A stretch of DNA of 64,000 nt from Vibrio superstes (GTDB taxonomy: Bacteria > Pseudomonadota > Gammaproteobacteria > Enterobacterales > Vibrionaceae): positions 248,001 to 312,000 of the forward strand of contig NZ_BCUR01000004.1 in the NCBI RefSeq assembly GCF_003569005.1. Reading direction: 5' to 3'. The notes under the pieces were generated by a model. The model was not told the DNA's origin and searched no databases. It was given only the letters and a program-made list of their open reading frames with translations. Below are positions 1 to 8,971 of this stretch, piece after piece. The position numbers and the translations under genes were made by a program. Every line of letters begins with the position of its first letter. Position 1 is the first letter of the stretch.

Positions 1-11
1 ATGAACTTCAC
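1..11 (-). CDS. 5' tip of divergent gene, probably mrcA/ponA (penicillin-binding protein 1A)
   Basis: Only three codons are inside the window. On the minus strand a GTG start at 11-9 is followed by Lys and Phe codons and is preceded by a Shine-Dalgarno-like AAGGAAA (complement of 17-23). A start Met-Lys-Phe, divergent from a pilM-like gene, is what mrcA looks like in Vibrio and other gammaproteobacteria. The identification rests on this context and three residues, so it is an inference. Confidence 0.4.
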
Positions 12-143
12 CCAAGTTTCCTTGTTTTTGGAAGATTGAAATTTGCTCAGTTTTATAACGAGCGTAAACAATAACTTAGTGTAACTCCTTTTTTACCCTG
101 CTACCTATATTTTTGATCTTTATCGCATTTAATAGGGATTTGT

Positions 144-995
144 ATGCTTTATTCCACGTTTTCCGGCATTTCGGTGCGCCAAAATAAGCTTGATTGTGTC
201 GTGATCCGCCGTCGCAAAACTGGCTGGAAAATAGACGCTTCCTTCACTTTTTTATGCGAAGAAAAACAAGACTGGAAAAGCGCATGGGCAAAGTTAAAAA
301 AGAGGTTACCTAGATGGCGAAATTGTGTGTCAATAAGCCTTAATTTTGAAGAGGTGTTAAGTAAAAGTTCTGTAATAAATGCATCGTTATCCGAAGACGA
401 GACAGTATTACAGGTTCAGGAGCAGCTCTCTAGCGCCATTATCAAGGAGGAATTGGTACACGATTACAGAATGAGCGAGGTTATTAATGGTGAACAGAAG
501 CTTGAGCTCTACATTGGTAAAAAGGAAGCACTTACTGGCTTGTTGCAACGATGTGCATTATCGGTAGATGTTGTGGGCTGGGTATTGACTGATCTGCAGG
601 CATTGAGCAAAGAGCTTGAGTTACCTAATGAAAATAAGGCGGATGGTTTTATCGAAATAACCGAGGGTCGAATGGTGGTGGTATCACTTAATCAACAAAG
701 CCTGCCAATGGTTTTTGATATTACAAAGCAGAGTCTATCTGAGTTTTTTCAGAGCCTAACTCATACCTTTGCCAGCTTATCAGCCGATACGGATCAGGAG
801 AGCGTAACTTTGCTGGTCTATGGGGCTGCAGATAGGATTGCTAAGCTCAATAAGTTGTTCATCCATAACCCAGAAATCAATTTAGTTGATGCGTCGCTTA
901 CCCCTAGTGTGAAAGGTTTGACTTCGTTTGCTAGCTGTTATCCAGCGCTAGCGTGCGCAATGGGCGCTTACTGTTGGTCTAAGGGTTCTCAATGA
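144..995 (+). CDS. PilM/ComA/HofM-like pilus assembly protein
   Basis: This 283-residue protein is the first gene of an operon ending in a secretin, the position of pilM in pilMNOPQ. PilM is an actin-like cytoplasmic protein that binds the PilN N terminus at the base of the type IV pilus alignment complex. Here the sequence is shorter than usual PilM (about 350 residues), has few recognisable ATPase motifs, and is closer in size to the HofM/ComA proteins of enterics and Haemophilus, which support DNA uptake. The start ATG has AGGGA five bases upstream. The stop overlaps the next start by four bases, so translation is probably coupled. Assignment is by context more than by motif. Confidence 0.65.
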   Translation: MLYSTFSGISVRQNKLDCVVIRRRKTGWKIDASFTFLCEEKQDWKSAWAKLKKRLPRWRNCVSISLNFEEVLSKSSVINASLSEDETVLQVQEQLSSAIIKEELVHDYRMSEVINGEQKLELYIGKKEALTGLLQRCALSVDVVGWVLTDLQALSKELELPNENKADGFIEITEGRMVVVSLNQQSLPMVFDITKQSLSEFFQSLTHTFASLSADTDQESVTLLVYGAADRIAKLNKLFIHNPEINLVDASLTPSVKGLTSFASCYPALACAMGAYCWSKGSQ

Positions 996-1537
996 TTAAC
1001 CTACTTTCCTGGAGAGAGCGACAAGCACATCAGCAGAAGTGGAGGTTCTTCACTCGAGTTAGTGTGCCAAGTTTACTTATCATACTAGGGTTTATAGCCG
1101 TTTCTTTTCTGGAGCGGCAGTATCAACACAATCTCGAGTTTGAGTTGAAAGCCCTTCAATTAGAAGTAACCAAGGTAAAGCAAATTTATGCAAATGAAAT
1201 CAAGGAGAACAACGAGCAAGCGCTATGGCAAAAGAAGCTTGCTCGATTGCAAACCCAGCAACGCCTCAGACAGTTACCTTTACCTATCGATGTGTTGCCA
1301 GACAAATCTTCAATAGAGGGTGTCAGCTTGCTAGCGCTTCATTGTCTGATGCAAGAATGCGTCATAGAAGGAAGTGTCGAGGCTCTTTATCAGTTGAGGC
1401 CATTTATCGATAGCTTAGGCCGTGAGGCTCAGGTAAAGAATCTACAAATTGAGCAGTTGATGCCAATAATGACCGAAAAAGGCGAAGGTTCAAATCAGTT
1501 CAAAATTTCATTCCAGCTAGGCAGTGATCCATTGTGA
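992..1537 (+). CDS. PilN/ComB/HofN-like inner-membrane pilus assembly protein
   Basis: A 181-residue bitopic membrane protein. The N terminus begins Met-Ile-Asn-Leu-Leu-Ser-Trp-Arg, close to the conserved INLLPWR motif of PilN that docks onto PilM. One transmembrane segment follows at about residues 22-40, then a coiled-coil-prone stretch (about 45-95) and a small periplasmic domain. PilN pairs with PilO to link the cytoplasmic ring to the outer-membrane secretin. It overlaps both neighbours by four bases, which fits tight operon coupling. Confidence 0.75.
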   Translation: MINLLSWRERQAHQQKWRFFTRVSVPSLLIILGFIAVSFLERQYQHNLEFELKALQLEVTKVKQIYANEIKENNEQALWQKKLARLQTQQRLRQLPLPIDVLPDKSSIEGVSLLALHCLMQECVIEGSVEALYQLRPFIDSLGREAQVKNLQIEQLMPIMTEKGEGSNQFKISFQLGSDPL

Positions 1538-2094
1538 GTTGGCTGCTGTTTTATGATTGGCGACGTTTATTCCAGCTTCCTACAAAGTGGGTCAATACCT
1601 TAGGCCTTACTATGGGCGTTATTATTGGAGGTATCCTTTGGGGGGTGTTTGGGCAACACAATAAGGTCATTCAAGCGCAGCTACTCGATGAACTTGCTTT
1701 GCAACAGCAAAGCCACCTTATGTATCTGAGAAAGATGAAGCAGCTGGATGACCAGAAAATTGATTATCGAGATAGGTATCGAAAGCTAGCTGTCTTTGTA
1801 CCTAAGCCGCAATCCAAAACTGTTGTGTTTAACTACCTATCATCAGGTCTGACTGATTCATCAATGGAGGTATCATCTTGGCAGTGGGAGCAAGAGCAGC
1901 ATAGCCAGCATTTAGTGGTAGACCTTAAAGGAAACTTCTCTGAGATAGCGCAGTTCTTGAGAAGATGTCTTCGCTTTTCTGAAATAGTTACCTTTAAGGA
2001 ATTGAGTCTTTCTCGGCACTCTGTTGATACGACAGAGATTGATGGACGATTAAGGCTGAGCTTTTTTATAGTTGAAAGCGCAGAGTTACAATAA
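1534..2094 (+). CDS. PilO/ComC/HofO-like inner-membrane pilus assembly protein
   Basis: A 186-residue protein with one predicted transmembrane helix at about residues 20-40, a short coiled-coil region and a C-terminal periplasmic ferredoxin-like-sized domain, the layout of PilO. It starts with GTG inside the stop region of the preceding gene. In the usual five-gene operon pilO is followed by the lipoprotein gene pilP; here the secretin start codon follows after one base, so pilP is missing. Naming rests on length, topology and operon position. Confidence 0.65.
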   Translation: MSWLLFYDWRRLFQLPTKWVNTLGLTMGVIIGGILWGVFGQHNKVIQAQLLDELALQQQSHLMYLRKMKQLDDQKIDYRDRYRKLAVFVPKPQSKTVVFNYLSSGLTDSSMEVSSWQWEQEQHSQHLVVDLKGNFSEIAQFLRRCLRFSEIVTFKELSLSRHSVDTTEIDGRLRLSFFIVESAELQ

Positions 2095-2095
2095 T

Positions 2096-3232
2096 ATGCG
2101 CTTGATTTATTTACTCGTTATCACCTTATCTTTCGGACCACTTTCTTTGGCTTCCGAGCCTCAATGGTTCTCTTCATTAGATGACCAAGCAGAACCGTCA
2201 CCCGTCGTGCTTGAGGAAGTCCCACTATCGTTATTACTCTCTGAGTCTGACTTACCAACAGTAAACCCGCCGATCAAACTCGAATCTCAATTGTTTGCGA
2301 TTAAATACGCTAAGGCATCGGATATCGCCTCTATTCTCGATCATCACCGCAGGGTAGGCACGGTTTCTGAGCTTGGGTCGATTGCAGTGGATGAAAGAAC
2401 CAATGCTCTATTAATTTACGATCACCCTGACAATCTGCTACGAATCACCGAGATCATCGACTCGCTCGACATCCCTGTTAAGCAAGTCCAAATAGAAGCC
2501 AGAATAGTGACCATTAATGAGGGTGAGCTGGATGAGATAGGGGTGCGATGGGGCTTTACTAATATCAATGTCGACTCAAAAATCACCCCAAGTATTGAGG
2601 CATCAAGGGGCAGCGTGGAACTTGAGGACCATTTAAATGTAAATCTAGGTCTTGCTAACCCGAACGCGTCAACTTTAGCCTTTCAATTGGCAAAGCTAGG
2701 CTCTGACACTCTTTTAGATCTAGAGCTTTCTGCTCTTCAAGCTGAATCACGAGCGGAAATTATCTCTAGCCCTAGACTCATCACCACTAATAAGCAGCCA
2801 GCTTATATTGAGCAGGGGTCTGAGATCCCCTATCTAGAGGCAGCTTCGAGTGGCGCCACATCCATATCCTTTAGAAAAGCGGTGCTCAGTTTAAAGGTGG
2901 TGCCTCAAATTACACCGGACAATAAGTTGGTTCTGGATCTGCATGTTACCCAAGATAGACCAGGCCAAGTGGTGAAAACGGGGATCGGTGAATCTGTGGC
3001 CATCGATACCCAGCGTATTCAAACGCAAGTTTTAGTGAATAATGGTGAGACCATAGTGTTAGGTGGGATTTATCAGAAAACCATCACTCGCAATGTGGAG
3101 AAGGTGCCCTATCTATCTGATATTCCTTGGCTTGGGCGTTTTTTTAAACGCACTTCTGACAAGTTTGGGCGTAGTGAGTTGCTGATATTTGTCACGCCTT
3201 CCATCCTGTTTCCAAAAAAAGATAAAATATAA
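2096..3232 (+). CDS. Short PilQ/HofQ/ComE-type secretin
   Basis: Outer-membrane secretin through which a type IV pilus (competence or motility) would pass. From the ATG chosen it has 378 residues: a signal peptide (about 1-20), a single N1-type secretin repeat (about 65-135, ending in the conserved region around IEARIVTINEGELDEIGVRWG) and the secretin beta-barrel domain, with conserved Ser-Pro-Arg at 'SSPRLIT', the 'GSEIPY' loop and the C-terminal 'PYLSDIPWLGRFF' and 'ELLIFVTP' motifs. It lacks the AMIN domains that make typical Vibrio PilQ near 570 residues. An in-frame TTG at 2072 would add eight residues but lies inside pilO. Size matches HofQ (about 412) and Haemophilus ComE (about 445). 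Confidence 0.85.
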   Translation: MRLIYLLVITLSFGPLSLASEPQWFSSLDDQAEPSPVVLEEVPLSLLLSESDLPTVNPPIKLESQLFAIKYAKASDIASILDHHRRVGTVSELGSIAVDERTNALLIYDHPDNLLRITEIIDSLDIPVKQVQIEARIVTINEGELDEIGVRWGFTNINVDSKITPSIEASRGSVELEDHLNVNLGLANPNASTLAFQLAKLGSDTLLDLELSALQAESRAEIISSPRLITTNKQPAYIEQGSEIPYLEAASSGATSISFRKAVLSLKVVPQITPDNKLVLDLHVTQDRPGQVVKTGIGESVAIDTQRIQTQVLVNNGETIVLGGIYQKTITRNVEKVPYLSDIPWLGRFFKRTSDKFGRSELLIFVTPSILFPKKDKI

Positions 3233-3382
3233 TTTGCATTGTTGATGGCAAATCCAGATAATTTCGGGTCTTATCACGATTCATCTGTGAGGAACTTGGC
3301 GCCACTCATCAACACTGACTTTTATAGCAGTGACAGAGATGGCGATGTAATTTGACTTTAACGTTGTAATATACTGCTGAAC

Positions 3383-3901
3383 ATGGCTGAGAAACGTAAT
3401 ATTTTCCTTGTTGGCCCAATGGGCGCCGGCAAAAGCACAATAGGTAGACACCTAGCACAACAACTTCACATGGAGTTTGTTGATTCTGATACTGAAATCG
3501 AAGACCGCACTGGCGCTGATATCGCTTGGGTTTTTGATGTGGAAGGCGAAGAAGGCTTCCGTAAGCGTGAAGAGGGTGTTATCAACGACCTTACCCAAGA
3601 ACAGGGTATCGTTCTTGCGACTGGTGGCGGCTCAGTAATGAGTAAAGAAAACCGCAACCGTCTATCTGCACGTGGTGTAGTAGTGTATTTAGAAACTACT
3701 ATCGAAAAACAACTTGCTCGTACTAACCGCGATAAAAAGCGTCCGCTTCTGCAAACTGATGAGCCTCGTGAGGTTCTTGAGGCTTTGGCTGCACAGCGTA
3801 ACCCACAGTATGAAGAAGTTGCAGACTACACAGTTAAAACTGATGATCAGAGCGCAAAAGTAGTTGCAAATCAGATCGTTAAAATGTTGGAAGAGCGTTA
3901 A
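3383..3901 (+). CDS. aroK: Shikimate kinase I
   Basis: Phosphorylates shikimate at the 3-OH with ATP, fifth step of chorismate synthesis, in the cytoplasm. The 172-residue protein has the P-loop GPMGAGKS (about residues 11-18), the shikimate-binding Asp in 'VDSDTEIE', the Arg of 'GFRKREEG' and the 'LATGGGS' motif, plus the lid arginine in 'DKKRPLL'. Full family length. It precedes aroB by 35 bases, the usual aroKB pair. No strong Shine-Dalgarno is visible ahead of the ATG. The 150-base gap after the secretin gene probably carries its promoter, but no well-spaced -35/-10 pair was found. Confidence 0.97.
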   Translation: MAEKRNIFLVGPMGAGKSTIGRHLAQQLHMEFVDSDTEIEDRTGADIAWVFDVEGEEGFRKREEGVINDLTQEQGIVLATGGGSVMSKENRNRLSARGVVVYLETTIEKQLARTNRDKKRPLLQTDEPREVLEALAAQRNPQYEEVADYTVKTDDQSAKVVANQIVKMLEER

Positions 3902-3936
3902 TCTTCCAACGTTAATCTTACTGAGGAGTGCATCCC

Positions 3937-5040
3937 ATGGAACGGATCACGGTAAGTTTAGGGGAGCGAAGCTACCCGATTTCAATTGGCGCTGGGTTAT
4001 TGGGTGACCCAGCCCTCTTTTCAAGCCTTTTCCCATCATCTAAAGACCTATCACAACAACAAGTTGTTATTATCACTAATACAACTGTAGGTCCTCTGTA
4101 CGCTGAAAAAGTTAAACATCAATTTGTTGAGCTAGGGTGTAAAGCCCGAGTGCTAGAACTTCCTGACGGTGAGCAGTTCAAATCGTTAGAAACCTTCAAC
4201 GATGTAATGAGCTTTTTGCTTGAAGAAAATTACAGTCGCGATGTGCTGTTGGTAGCACTGGGTGGCGGTGTAATTGGTGACTTAGTCGGTTTTGTCGCTG
4301 CATGCTATCAACGTGGCGTTGATTTCGTTCAGATCCCAACCACTCTATTGTCTCAGGTGGATTCTTCCGTTGGTGGTAAAACGGCGGTCAATCATCCCCT
4401 AGGCAAGAACATGATTGGTGCCTTCTATCAACCAAAATCAGTGATCATTGATATCGATACCTTAGCAACCCTACCTGACAGAGAGTTTGCAGCTGGCATG
4501 GCAGAGGTAGTTAAGTACGGTATTATTATTGATAAGCCTTTCTTTGAGTGGATTGAACAGCATATTCAGTCTTTAACCGCACTGGAAAGCACATCAATCA
4601 TTAAAGCGATAGCGAATTGCTGTCAAATTAAGGCTGATGTCGTTGCTCAAGATGAAAAAGAGTCAGGTGTTCGAGCATTATTGAATCTGGGTCATACTTT
4701 TGGTCATGCTATTGAGGCTGAATTGGGTTATGGTAAATGGTTGCATGGTGAGGCTGTTTCTTCTGGTACTGTGATGGCCGCAAGAGCTGCAGCTCACGCA
4801 GATATGCTCGATTCTATTGATGTAGATAGAATAAAATCATTACTGGAAGCCTGTCATTTACCTGTGCATACCCCGGCGAGTATGTCGGGCGAAGACTTCA
4901 TGAAGCATATGATGCGAGACAAAAAAGTTTTATCAGGTCGTCTACGCTTAGTATTACCAGACGCAATTGGCAGTTCTAAGGTTGTTAGCGATATTGATCT
5001 AGAGCATGTCTACCAAGCAATTGAGGACGGGCGAGGGTAA
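3937..5040 (+). CDS. aroB: 3-dehydroquinate synthase
   Basis: Converts DAHP to 3-dehydroquinate using NAD and a divalent metal; second step of the shikimate pathway. The 367-residue protein shows the nucleotide-binding '[15 protein letters not shown]' region, '[21 protein letters not shown]', and the metal ligands Glu of '[11 protein letters not shown]', His of '[11 protein letters not shown]' and His of 'WLHGEAVS'. The ATG at 3937 was chosen because AGGAG (3924-3928) sits at the right distance; an in-frame GTG at 3928 overlaps that site. It is followed 21 bases later by damX. Confidence 0.97.
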   Translation: MERITVSLGERSYPISIGAGLLGDPALFSSLFPSSKDLSQQQVVIITNTTVGPLYAEKVKHQFVELGCKARVLELPDGEQFKSLETFNDVMSFLLEENYSRDVLLVALGGGVIGDLVGFVAACYQRGVDFVQIPTTLLSQVDSSVGGKTAVNHPLGKNMIGAFYQPKSVIIDIDTLATLPDREFAAGMAEVVKYGIIIDKPFFEWIEQHIQSLTALESTSIIKAIANCCQIKADVVAQDEKESGVRALLNLGHTFGHAIEAELGYGKWLHGEAVSSGTVMAARAAAHADMLDSIDVDRIKSLLEACHLPVHTPASMSGEDFMKHMMRDKKVLSGRLRLVLPDAIGSSKVVSDIDLEHVYQAIEDGRG

Positions 5041-5061
5041 AGTAACACATAGGGATAGTTA

Positions 5062-6483
5062 ATGAGCAAGGCTCAGAAAACAAGGACATTAGAATTACAG
5101 TCTCAGTCGCAGCTGCTTGATAAGCTGCGTCTAATGACTCGATTTGGTTCAAATCTCGTTACGTTTAATGGTGCAAGGGGAGCAGGTAAATCTTGGCTCC
5201 TCAACCGTTACTTCTCGCACTTCGTCTCTACTCGTTATAAAGCTAAATTATTAGCTGATGCTTCGTTGTCCGAAAAAGACATTAAGCAAACTATACTCCA
5301 ACAACTTATCCCTAATGGCACAATCGATGTCGACCTCAGCCTTTTTGACAATCTCGATAACGAACTAGGATTGCAGACCACCGAATTTGTTATCTTGGTC
5401 GATGATGCAGGTTTGCTCTCGGAAGAAAACTTGCTACAGCTTTGGAGCTTGGTGGAGCGTATTCAAGCGCATCCCACTTGGACTTTGAGTTTGATTTTGG
5501 CTAGCGGCCCTGACTTGTTAAGCAAGAGAATATTGCCACTTAGTCAGCAATTTAATGTGCAGCCTACAGAACTTCAAATTGCGCCGCTTCGCCAAAGTGA
5601 AGCTGAGTTCTTTTTAGAGTTGATAGTGCTTCGAAAATTTGAAAGTTTAAAAAAACGAGACAAGATCCGTAAAAAAGCAGATCGATGTGTTCGATATCCG
5701 GGTGAGCTCATTGCACTAGGAAATAAAGTGAAATCAACTAAATCAGCCCTGCCTTCGCATAATGGTTCTGCCAAATCAGGCGTTATTATTACCTTGCTGG
5801 TGATTCTATTGGGTCTCATCGCTTGGTGGTTGCTATCGGGATCAGGGAAACCGGCCAATAATGAGCCAGTTCCAATAACACCTTCTGAAAGCGTAGATAA
5901 TAAAGGTGACCTATCGCTCTCTAGTGAAAGCAGTGAAGTTGTGGATATTTCGGTTAAGGAACAAGATACCCTCACCGAAGACACCAAGGAGTTGCCTCCT
6001 CCAGTGACCGATAAAACGGTTACCTTGGCTGACAATAGTAATGGCAGACATCGTGTGGTCGTTCCTGATGAGGTTGTGGATTCACTAATAAAGACTGAAA
6101 GTCAGGTTGTGCAGCCAGCCTATGAAAAAGCGGAACCTAAGATAAAAAGCGAAGATAAACCGGCAAATAGTGCGGTTAATTTTTCATTTGCTAGAGAGGA
6201 ATTAATGGGAATCAGCGCGAAGCGCTACACCATTCAGCTTGGCGCTTTAAGAACTATGCGCGAGGTACAATCCTTCCTTGATACCCATCAAATGCAGGAT
6301 GAAACTCGAATCTACCCTACGCTTCGCTCAGGAAAGAAGTGGTACATCATCACTCATGGTGACTATCGTTACGTGAAGCAAGCTAGCCAAGGCATTGTGC
6401 AATTGCCAGAGGCGGTTCAAGAGGTAGGGCCTTGGGTTAAGTCAATGGCACAAGTACATAAAGAGATTGAAGCGGGAAAATAA
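5062..6483 (+). CDS. damX: DamX, SPOR-domain cell-division protein with AAA ATPase-like N terminus
   Basis: A bitopic inner-membrane protein that binds septal peptidoglycan through a SPOR domain and contributes to division. The 473 residues contain an AAA/ExeA-like region with the P-loop GARGAGKS (about residues 39-46) and Walker-B-like 'FVILVDDAG' (about 110-118), a transmembrane helix (about 240-258, 'VIITLLVILLGLIAWWLL'), a long low-complexity acidic and Ser/Thr-rich linker and a C-terminal SPOR domain (about 388-465, 'RYTIQLGALRT'). Its place between aroB and dam is the conserved gammaproteobacterial arrangement. Confidence 0.93.
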   Translation: MSKAQKTRTLELQSQSQLLDKLRLMTRFGSNLVTFNGARGAGKSWLLNRYFSHFVSTRYKAKLLADASLSEKDIKQTILQQLIPNGTIDVDLSLFDNLDNELGLQTTEFVILVDDAGLLSEENLLQLWSLVERIQAHPTWTLSLILASGPDLLSKRILPLSQQFNVQPTELQIAPLRQSEAEFFLELIVLRKFESLKKRDKIRKKADRCVRYPGELIALGNKVKSTKSALPSHNGSAKSGVIITLLVILLGLIAWWLLSGSGKPANNEPVPITPSESVDNKGDLSLSSESSEVVDISVKEQDTLTEDTKELPPPVTDKTVTLADNSNGRHRVVVPDEVVDSLIKTESQVVQPAYEKAEPKIKSEDKPANSAVNFSFAREELMGISAKRYTIQLGALRTMREVQSFLDTHQMQDETRIYPTLRSGKKWYIITHGDYRYVKQASQGIVQLPEAVQEVGPWVKSMAQVHKEIEAGK

Positions 6484-6508
6484 CACTGAGATGAACTTCG
6501 TTTTATGT

Positions 6509-6522
6509 TACATTCCGCGTCC
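6509..6522 (+). promoter_or_regulatory. Candidate extended -10 promoter for dam
   Basis: In the damX-dam gap, TG at 6506-6507 and one spacer base precede TACATT (6509-6514), giving an extended -10 element, followed by the GC-rich stretch CCGCGTCC that closely resembles the discriminator of the str and spc ribosomal promoters in this window. No good -35 hexamer is visible. Inference only. Confidence 0.35.
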
Positions 6523-6550
6523 TATAAATTATGGGTAGTGAAGACCGGCA

Positions 6551-7372
6551 ATGAAAAAACAACGTGCCTTTTTAAAGTGGGCAGGTGGTAAATATGGACT
6601 CGTTGATGATATTCAGCGTCATCTGCCACAAGCAAAAAAGCTGGTTGAACCTTTCGTTGGTGCAGGCTCGGTTTTCTTAAATACTGACTACGAGCAGTAT
6701 TTGCTTGCAGACATTAACCCAGACCTTATCAATCTTTATAACCTTTTGAAGAATGATCCGCAGCCCTATATCAATGAGGCTAAGCGTATGTTTACGCCTG
6801 AATACAACCAGAAAGAGGTGTATTTGGAGGTTCGTAGACAGTTTAATGCTACCGATGACATTCTGTTCCGCTCGGTCGCTTTTTTGTATATGAATCGATT
6901 TGGTTTTAATGGCTTGTGTCGATACAACAAGAAAGGCGGGTTCAATGTACCTTTTGGTTCCTATAAAAAACCTTATTTCCCAGAACAAGAACTAGAGTTT
7001 TTTGCTGAAAAGGCGAAAAAGGCAACCTTTGTCTGTGAGGGTTATTTAGAAACCTTCAAGCGTGCTCGTAAGGGAAGTGTGGTGTATTGCGATCCCCCTT
7101 ATGCTCCTTTGTCTACGACCGCTAACTTCACAACCTACTCGGGCAATGGGTTTTCTCTAGATGATCAAGCTGCTTTGGCTGATGTTGCTGAGCGTACTGC
7201 AACCAAGCGTGGCATACCGGTATTGATCTCTAACCACGATACTATGTTGACTCGTCGTCTATACCACGGTGCTGAGCTTAATGTGGTTAAGGTTAAGCGT
7301 ACGATCAGTCGCAATGGTGCAGGGAGAAATAAGGTTGATGAACTGTTGGCTCTGTTTAACAGCGTCGACTAA
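6551..7372 (+). CDS. dam: DNA adenine methylase (GATC)
   Basis: Transfers a methyl group from S-adenosylmethionine to adenine N6 in GATC, marking parental strands for mismatch repair and replication control. The 273-residue protein has the SAM-binding motif 'FLKWAGGKY' (residues 8-16), 'EPFVGAGSVFLN' and the catalytic DPPY (in 'VVYCDPPYAPLS', about 181-184). In Vibrio Dam is essential for chromosome 2 replication, so the gene is expected to be intact, as it is. It lies 67 bases after damX and 111 before rpe. Confidence 0.97.
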   Translation: MKKQRAFLKWAGGKYGLVDDIQRHLPQAKKLVEPFVGAGSVFLNTDYEQYLLADINPDLINLYNLLKNDPQPYINEAKRMFTPEYNQKEVYLEVRRQFNATDDILFRSVAFLYMNRFGFNGLCRYNKKGGFNVPFGSYKKPYFPEQELEFFAEKAKKATFVCEGYLETFKRARKGSVVYCDPPYAPLSTTANFTTYSGNGFSLDDQAALADVAERTATKRGIPVLISNHDTMLTRRLYHGAELNVVKVKRTISRNGAGRNKVDELLALFNSVD

Positions 7373-7483
7373 TTTAGTCTCTGTTATCGCAACTATCCCA
7401 ATGATTTCAAATTTGTTCTTTTAGTTTATCGTTTGCTTTTGTAGAATTGCGCGCAAATTGAACGCCTTATACAGGGGACAGGT

Positions 7484-8155
7484 ATGACCGATTTTCTTAT
7501 TGCTCCATCTATTTTATCCGCGGATTTTGCTCGCTTAGGTGAAGATGTTGAGCGTGTGCTCGCAGCTGGTGCCGATGTGGTGCATTTTGATGTGATGGAC
7601 AACCACTATGTTCCAAACCTGACCTTTGGTGCCCCGATTTGTAAGGCACTACGTGACTACGGAATTACTGCACCTATCGATGTGCATCTAATGGTTAAGC
7701 CGGTAGATGCTATTGTCCCTGAGTTTGCCAAAGCTGGTGCAAGCATGATCACCTTCCACGTTGAAGCGTCTGAGCACGTTGACCGTACTTTGCAGCTCAT
7801 CAAAGAACATGGCTGTAAGGCGGGTGTGGTGCTCAATCCGGCAACACCACTTTCTCACCTCGACTACATCATGGATAAGGTTGATATGATCTTGCTGATG
7901 TCGGTAAACCCGGGCTTTGGCGGCCAATCTTTCATTCCAAATACTCTGGATAAACTGCGTGCTGTGCGTGAACGTATTGACGCAAGTGGTCGCGATATTC
8001 GCCTAGAGATTGATGGTGGTGTGAAGGTAGACAATATTCGTGAGATTGCTGAAGCGGGTGCAGATATGTTTGTCGCAGGCTCAGCTATCTTTAACCAGCC
8101 TGATTACAAGCAAGTGATCGATGAAATGCGCGCTGAACTGGCGAAGGTGAAATAA
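7484..8155 (+). CDS. rpe: Ribulose-phosphate 3-epimerase
   Basis: Interconverts ribulose-5-phosphate and xylulose-5-phosphate in the pentose phosphate pathway. The 223-residue TIM barrel shows the start '[14 protein letters not shown]', the catalytic Asp and metal ligands in '[12 protein letters not shown]' and 'DVHLMV', the glycine-rich '[10 protein letters not shown]', and the second catalytic Asp in 'LEIDGGVK'. Full length. It is one base away from gph, and the trio dam-rpe-gph-trpS is an old conserved operon. Confidence 0.97.
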   Translation: MTDFLIAPSILSADFARLGEDVERVLAAGADVVHFDVMDNHYVPNLTFGAPICKALRDYGITAPIDVHLMVKPVDAIVPEFAKAGASMITFHVEASEHVDRTLQLIKEHGCKAGVVLNPATPLSHLDYIMDKVDMILLMSVNPGFGGQSFIPNTLDKLRAVRERIDASGRDIRLEIDGGVKVDNIREIAEAGADMFVAGSAIFNQPDYKQVIDEMRAELAKVK

Positions 8156-8156
8156 C

Positions 8157-8840
8157 TTGTCATCAAATACTATTAAGCTTCTCGCATTTGATCTCGATGG
8201 AACGCTACTTGATAGCGTTCCTGATTTGACCGCTGCTCTTGACCTAGCAATGAAGGCCGTAGAACGCCCTGGGGTGTCAGAGACTCAAGTGAGAGAGTGG
8301 GTCGGCAATGGTGCTGATATCCTTGTTGCGCGTGCTTTGAGCCAGAATATCGAGATTGATGCGAGTCTGACGGATGAAAGCAAAAGCGACGCGAGAGAGC
8401 TTTTCGACCGCTTTTACGCCGAGTGTGGCCACTCGAACAGCACGCTTTACCCGACAGTGAAAGAGTCATTAATTGGCTTGCAGCAGGCAGGTTATCGATT
8501 AGCGATTATCACCAATAAACCATACCAATTTGTGCCAGAGATTCTTCAGCAGCACGGCATTGCGGATCTATTTGTTGATGTCTTAGGTGGCGATAGCTTA
8601 GCTAAGAAGAAACCTGACCCAATGCCACTGACTCACTTGATGGACAAGCAGCAGGTTTCTCAATCAGAGATGATCATGATTGGCGATTCTAAAAACGACA
8701 TCTTGGCAGCTAGGAATGCGGGAGTTATGTCTGTTGCTTTGCCATACGGCTATAACCATGGCGAACCTATCGAGCAGGCGAACCCAGATCACCTGATTCA
8801 AGACCTCTCTCAACTATCCGAGTTGCTCACTCGCTGTTAG
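8157..8840 (+). CDS. gph: Phosphoglycolate phosphatase
   Basis: HAD-superfamily phosphatase that removes 2-phosphoglycolate, including that formed during repair of oxidised DNA ends. The 227-residue protein carries HAD motif I 'FDLDGTLLDS' (residues 10-19), motif II Thr in 'AIITNKP', the motif III Lys in 'KKKPDP' and motif IV 'IGDSKND'. The start is a TTG immediately after the rpe stop; no ATG gives the N-terminal beta strand before DLDGT, so TTG is required. The weak start and one-base spacing suggest translational coupling to rpe. Confidence 0.95.
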   Translation: MSSNTIKLLAFDLDGTLLDSVPDLTAALDLAMKAVERPGVSETQVREWVGNGADILVARALSQNIEIDASLTDESKSDARELFDRFYAECGHSNSTLYPTVKESLIGLQQAGYRLAIITNKPYQFVPEILQQHGIADLFVDVLGGDSLAKKKPDPMPLTHLMDKQQVSQSEMIMIGDSKNDILAARNAGVMSVALPYGYNHGEPIEQANPDHLIQDLSQLSELLTRC

Positions 8841-8847
8841 AGACAGT

Positions 8848-8895
8848 AATGAGCCTGAAATCTCAACTTAGGCTCATTTTCCTGTTTTTTTTCTT
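8848..8895 (+). terminator. Probable Rho-independent terminator after gph
   Basis: AATGAGCCT (8848-8856) pairs perfectly with AGGCTCATT (8870-8878) across a 13-base loop, and a T-rich tract with an eight-T run follows. It would end the dam-rpe-gph transcript or attenuate readthrough into trpS. Confidence 0.6.
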
Positions 8896-8971
8896 CCAAT
8901 ATACTCATCGATGAGTACACTGCTTTATCGTATAAAATTTTTATTCTAGAAGTATTGAGGAAGTAATTATC

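Noticed and set aside
2094..2096. Search for a hidden or frameshifted pilP between pilO and the secretin
   Set aside because: Only one base separates the two coding regions; there is no room for even a remnant.
3352..3375. TTGACT with TAATAT/TATACT as an aroK promoter
   Set aside because: Spacers of 9 to 12 bases are too short for sigma-70.
5574..6035. A 153-residue minus-strand open frame inside damX
   Set aside because: It lies antisense to the damX linker, has no ribosome site and low-complexity Ser/Thr composition explained by the sense strand.
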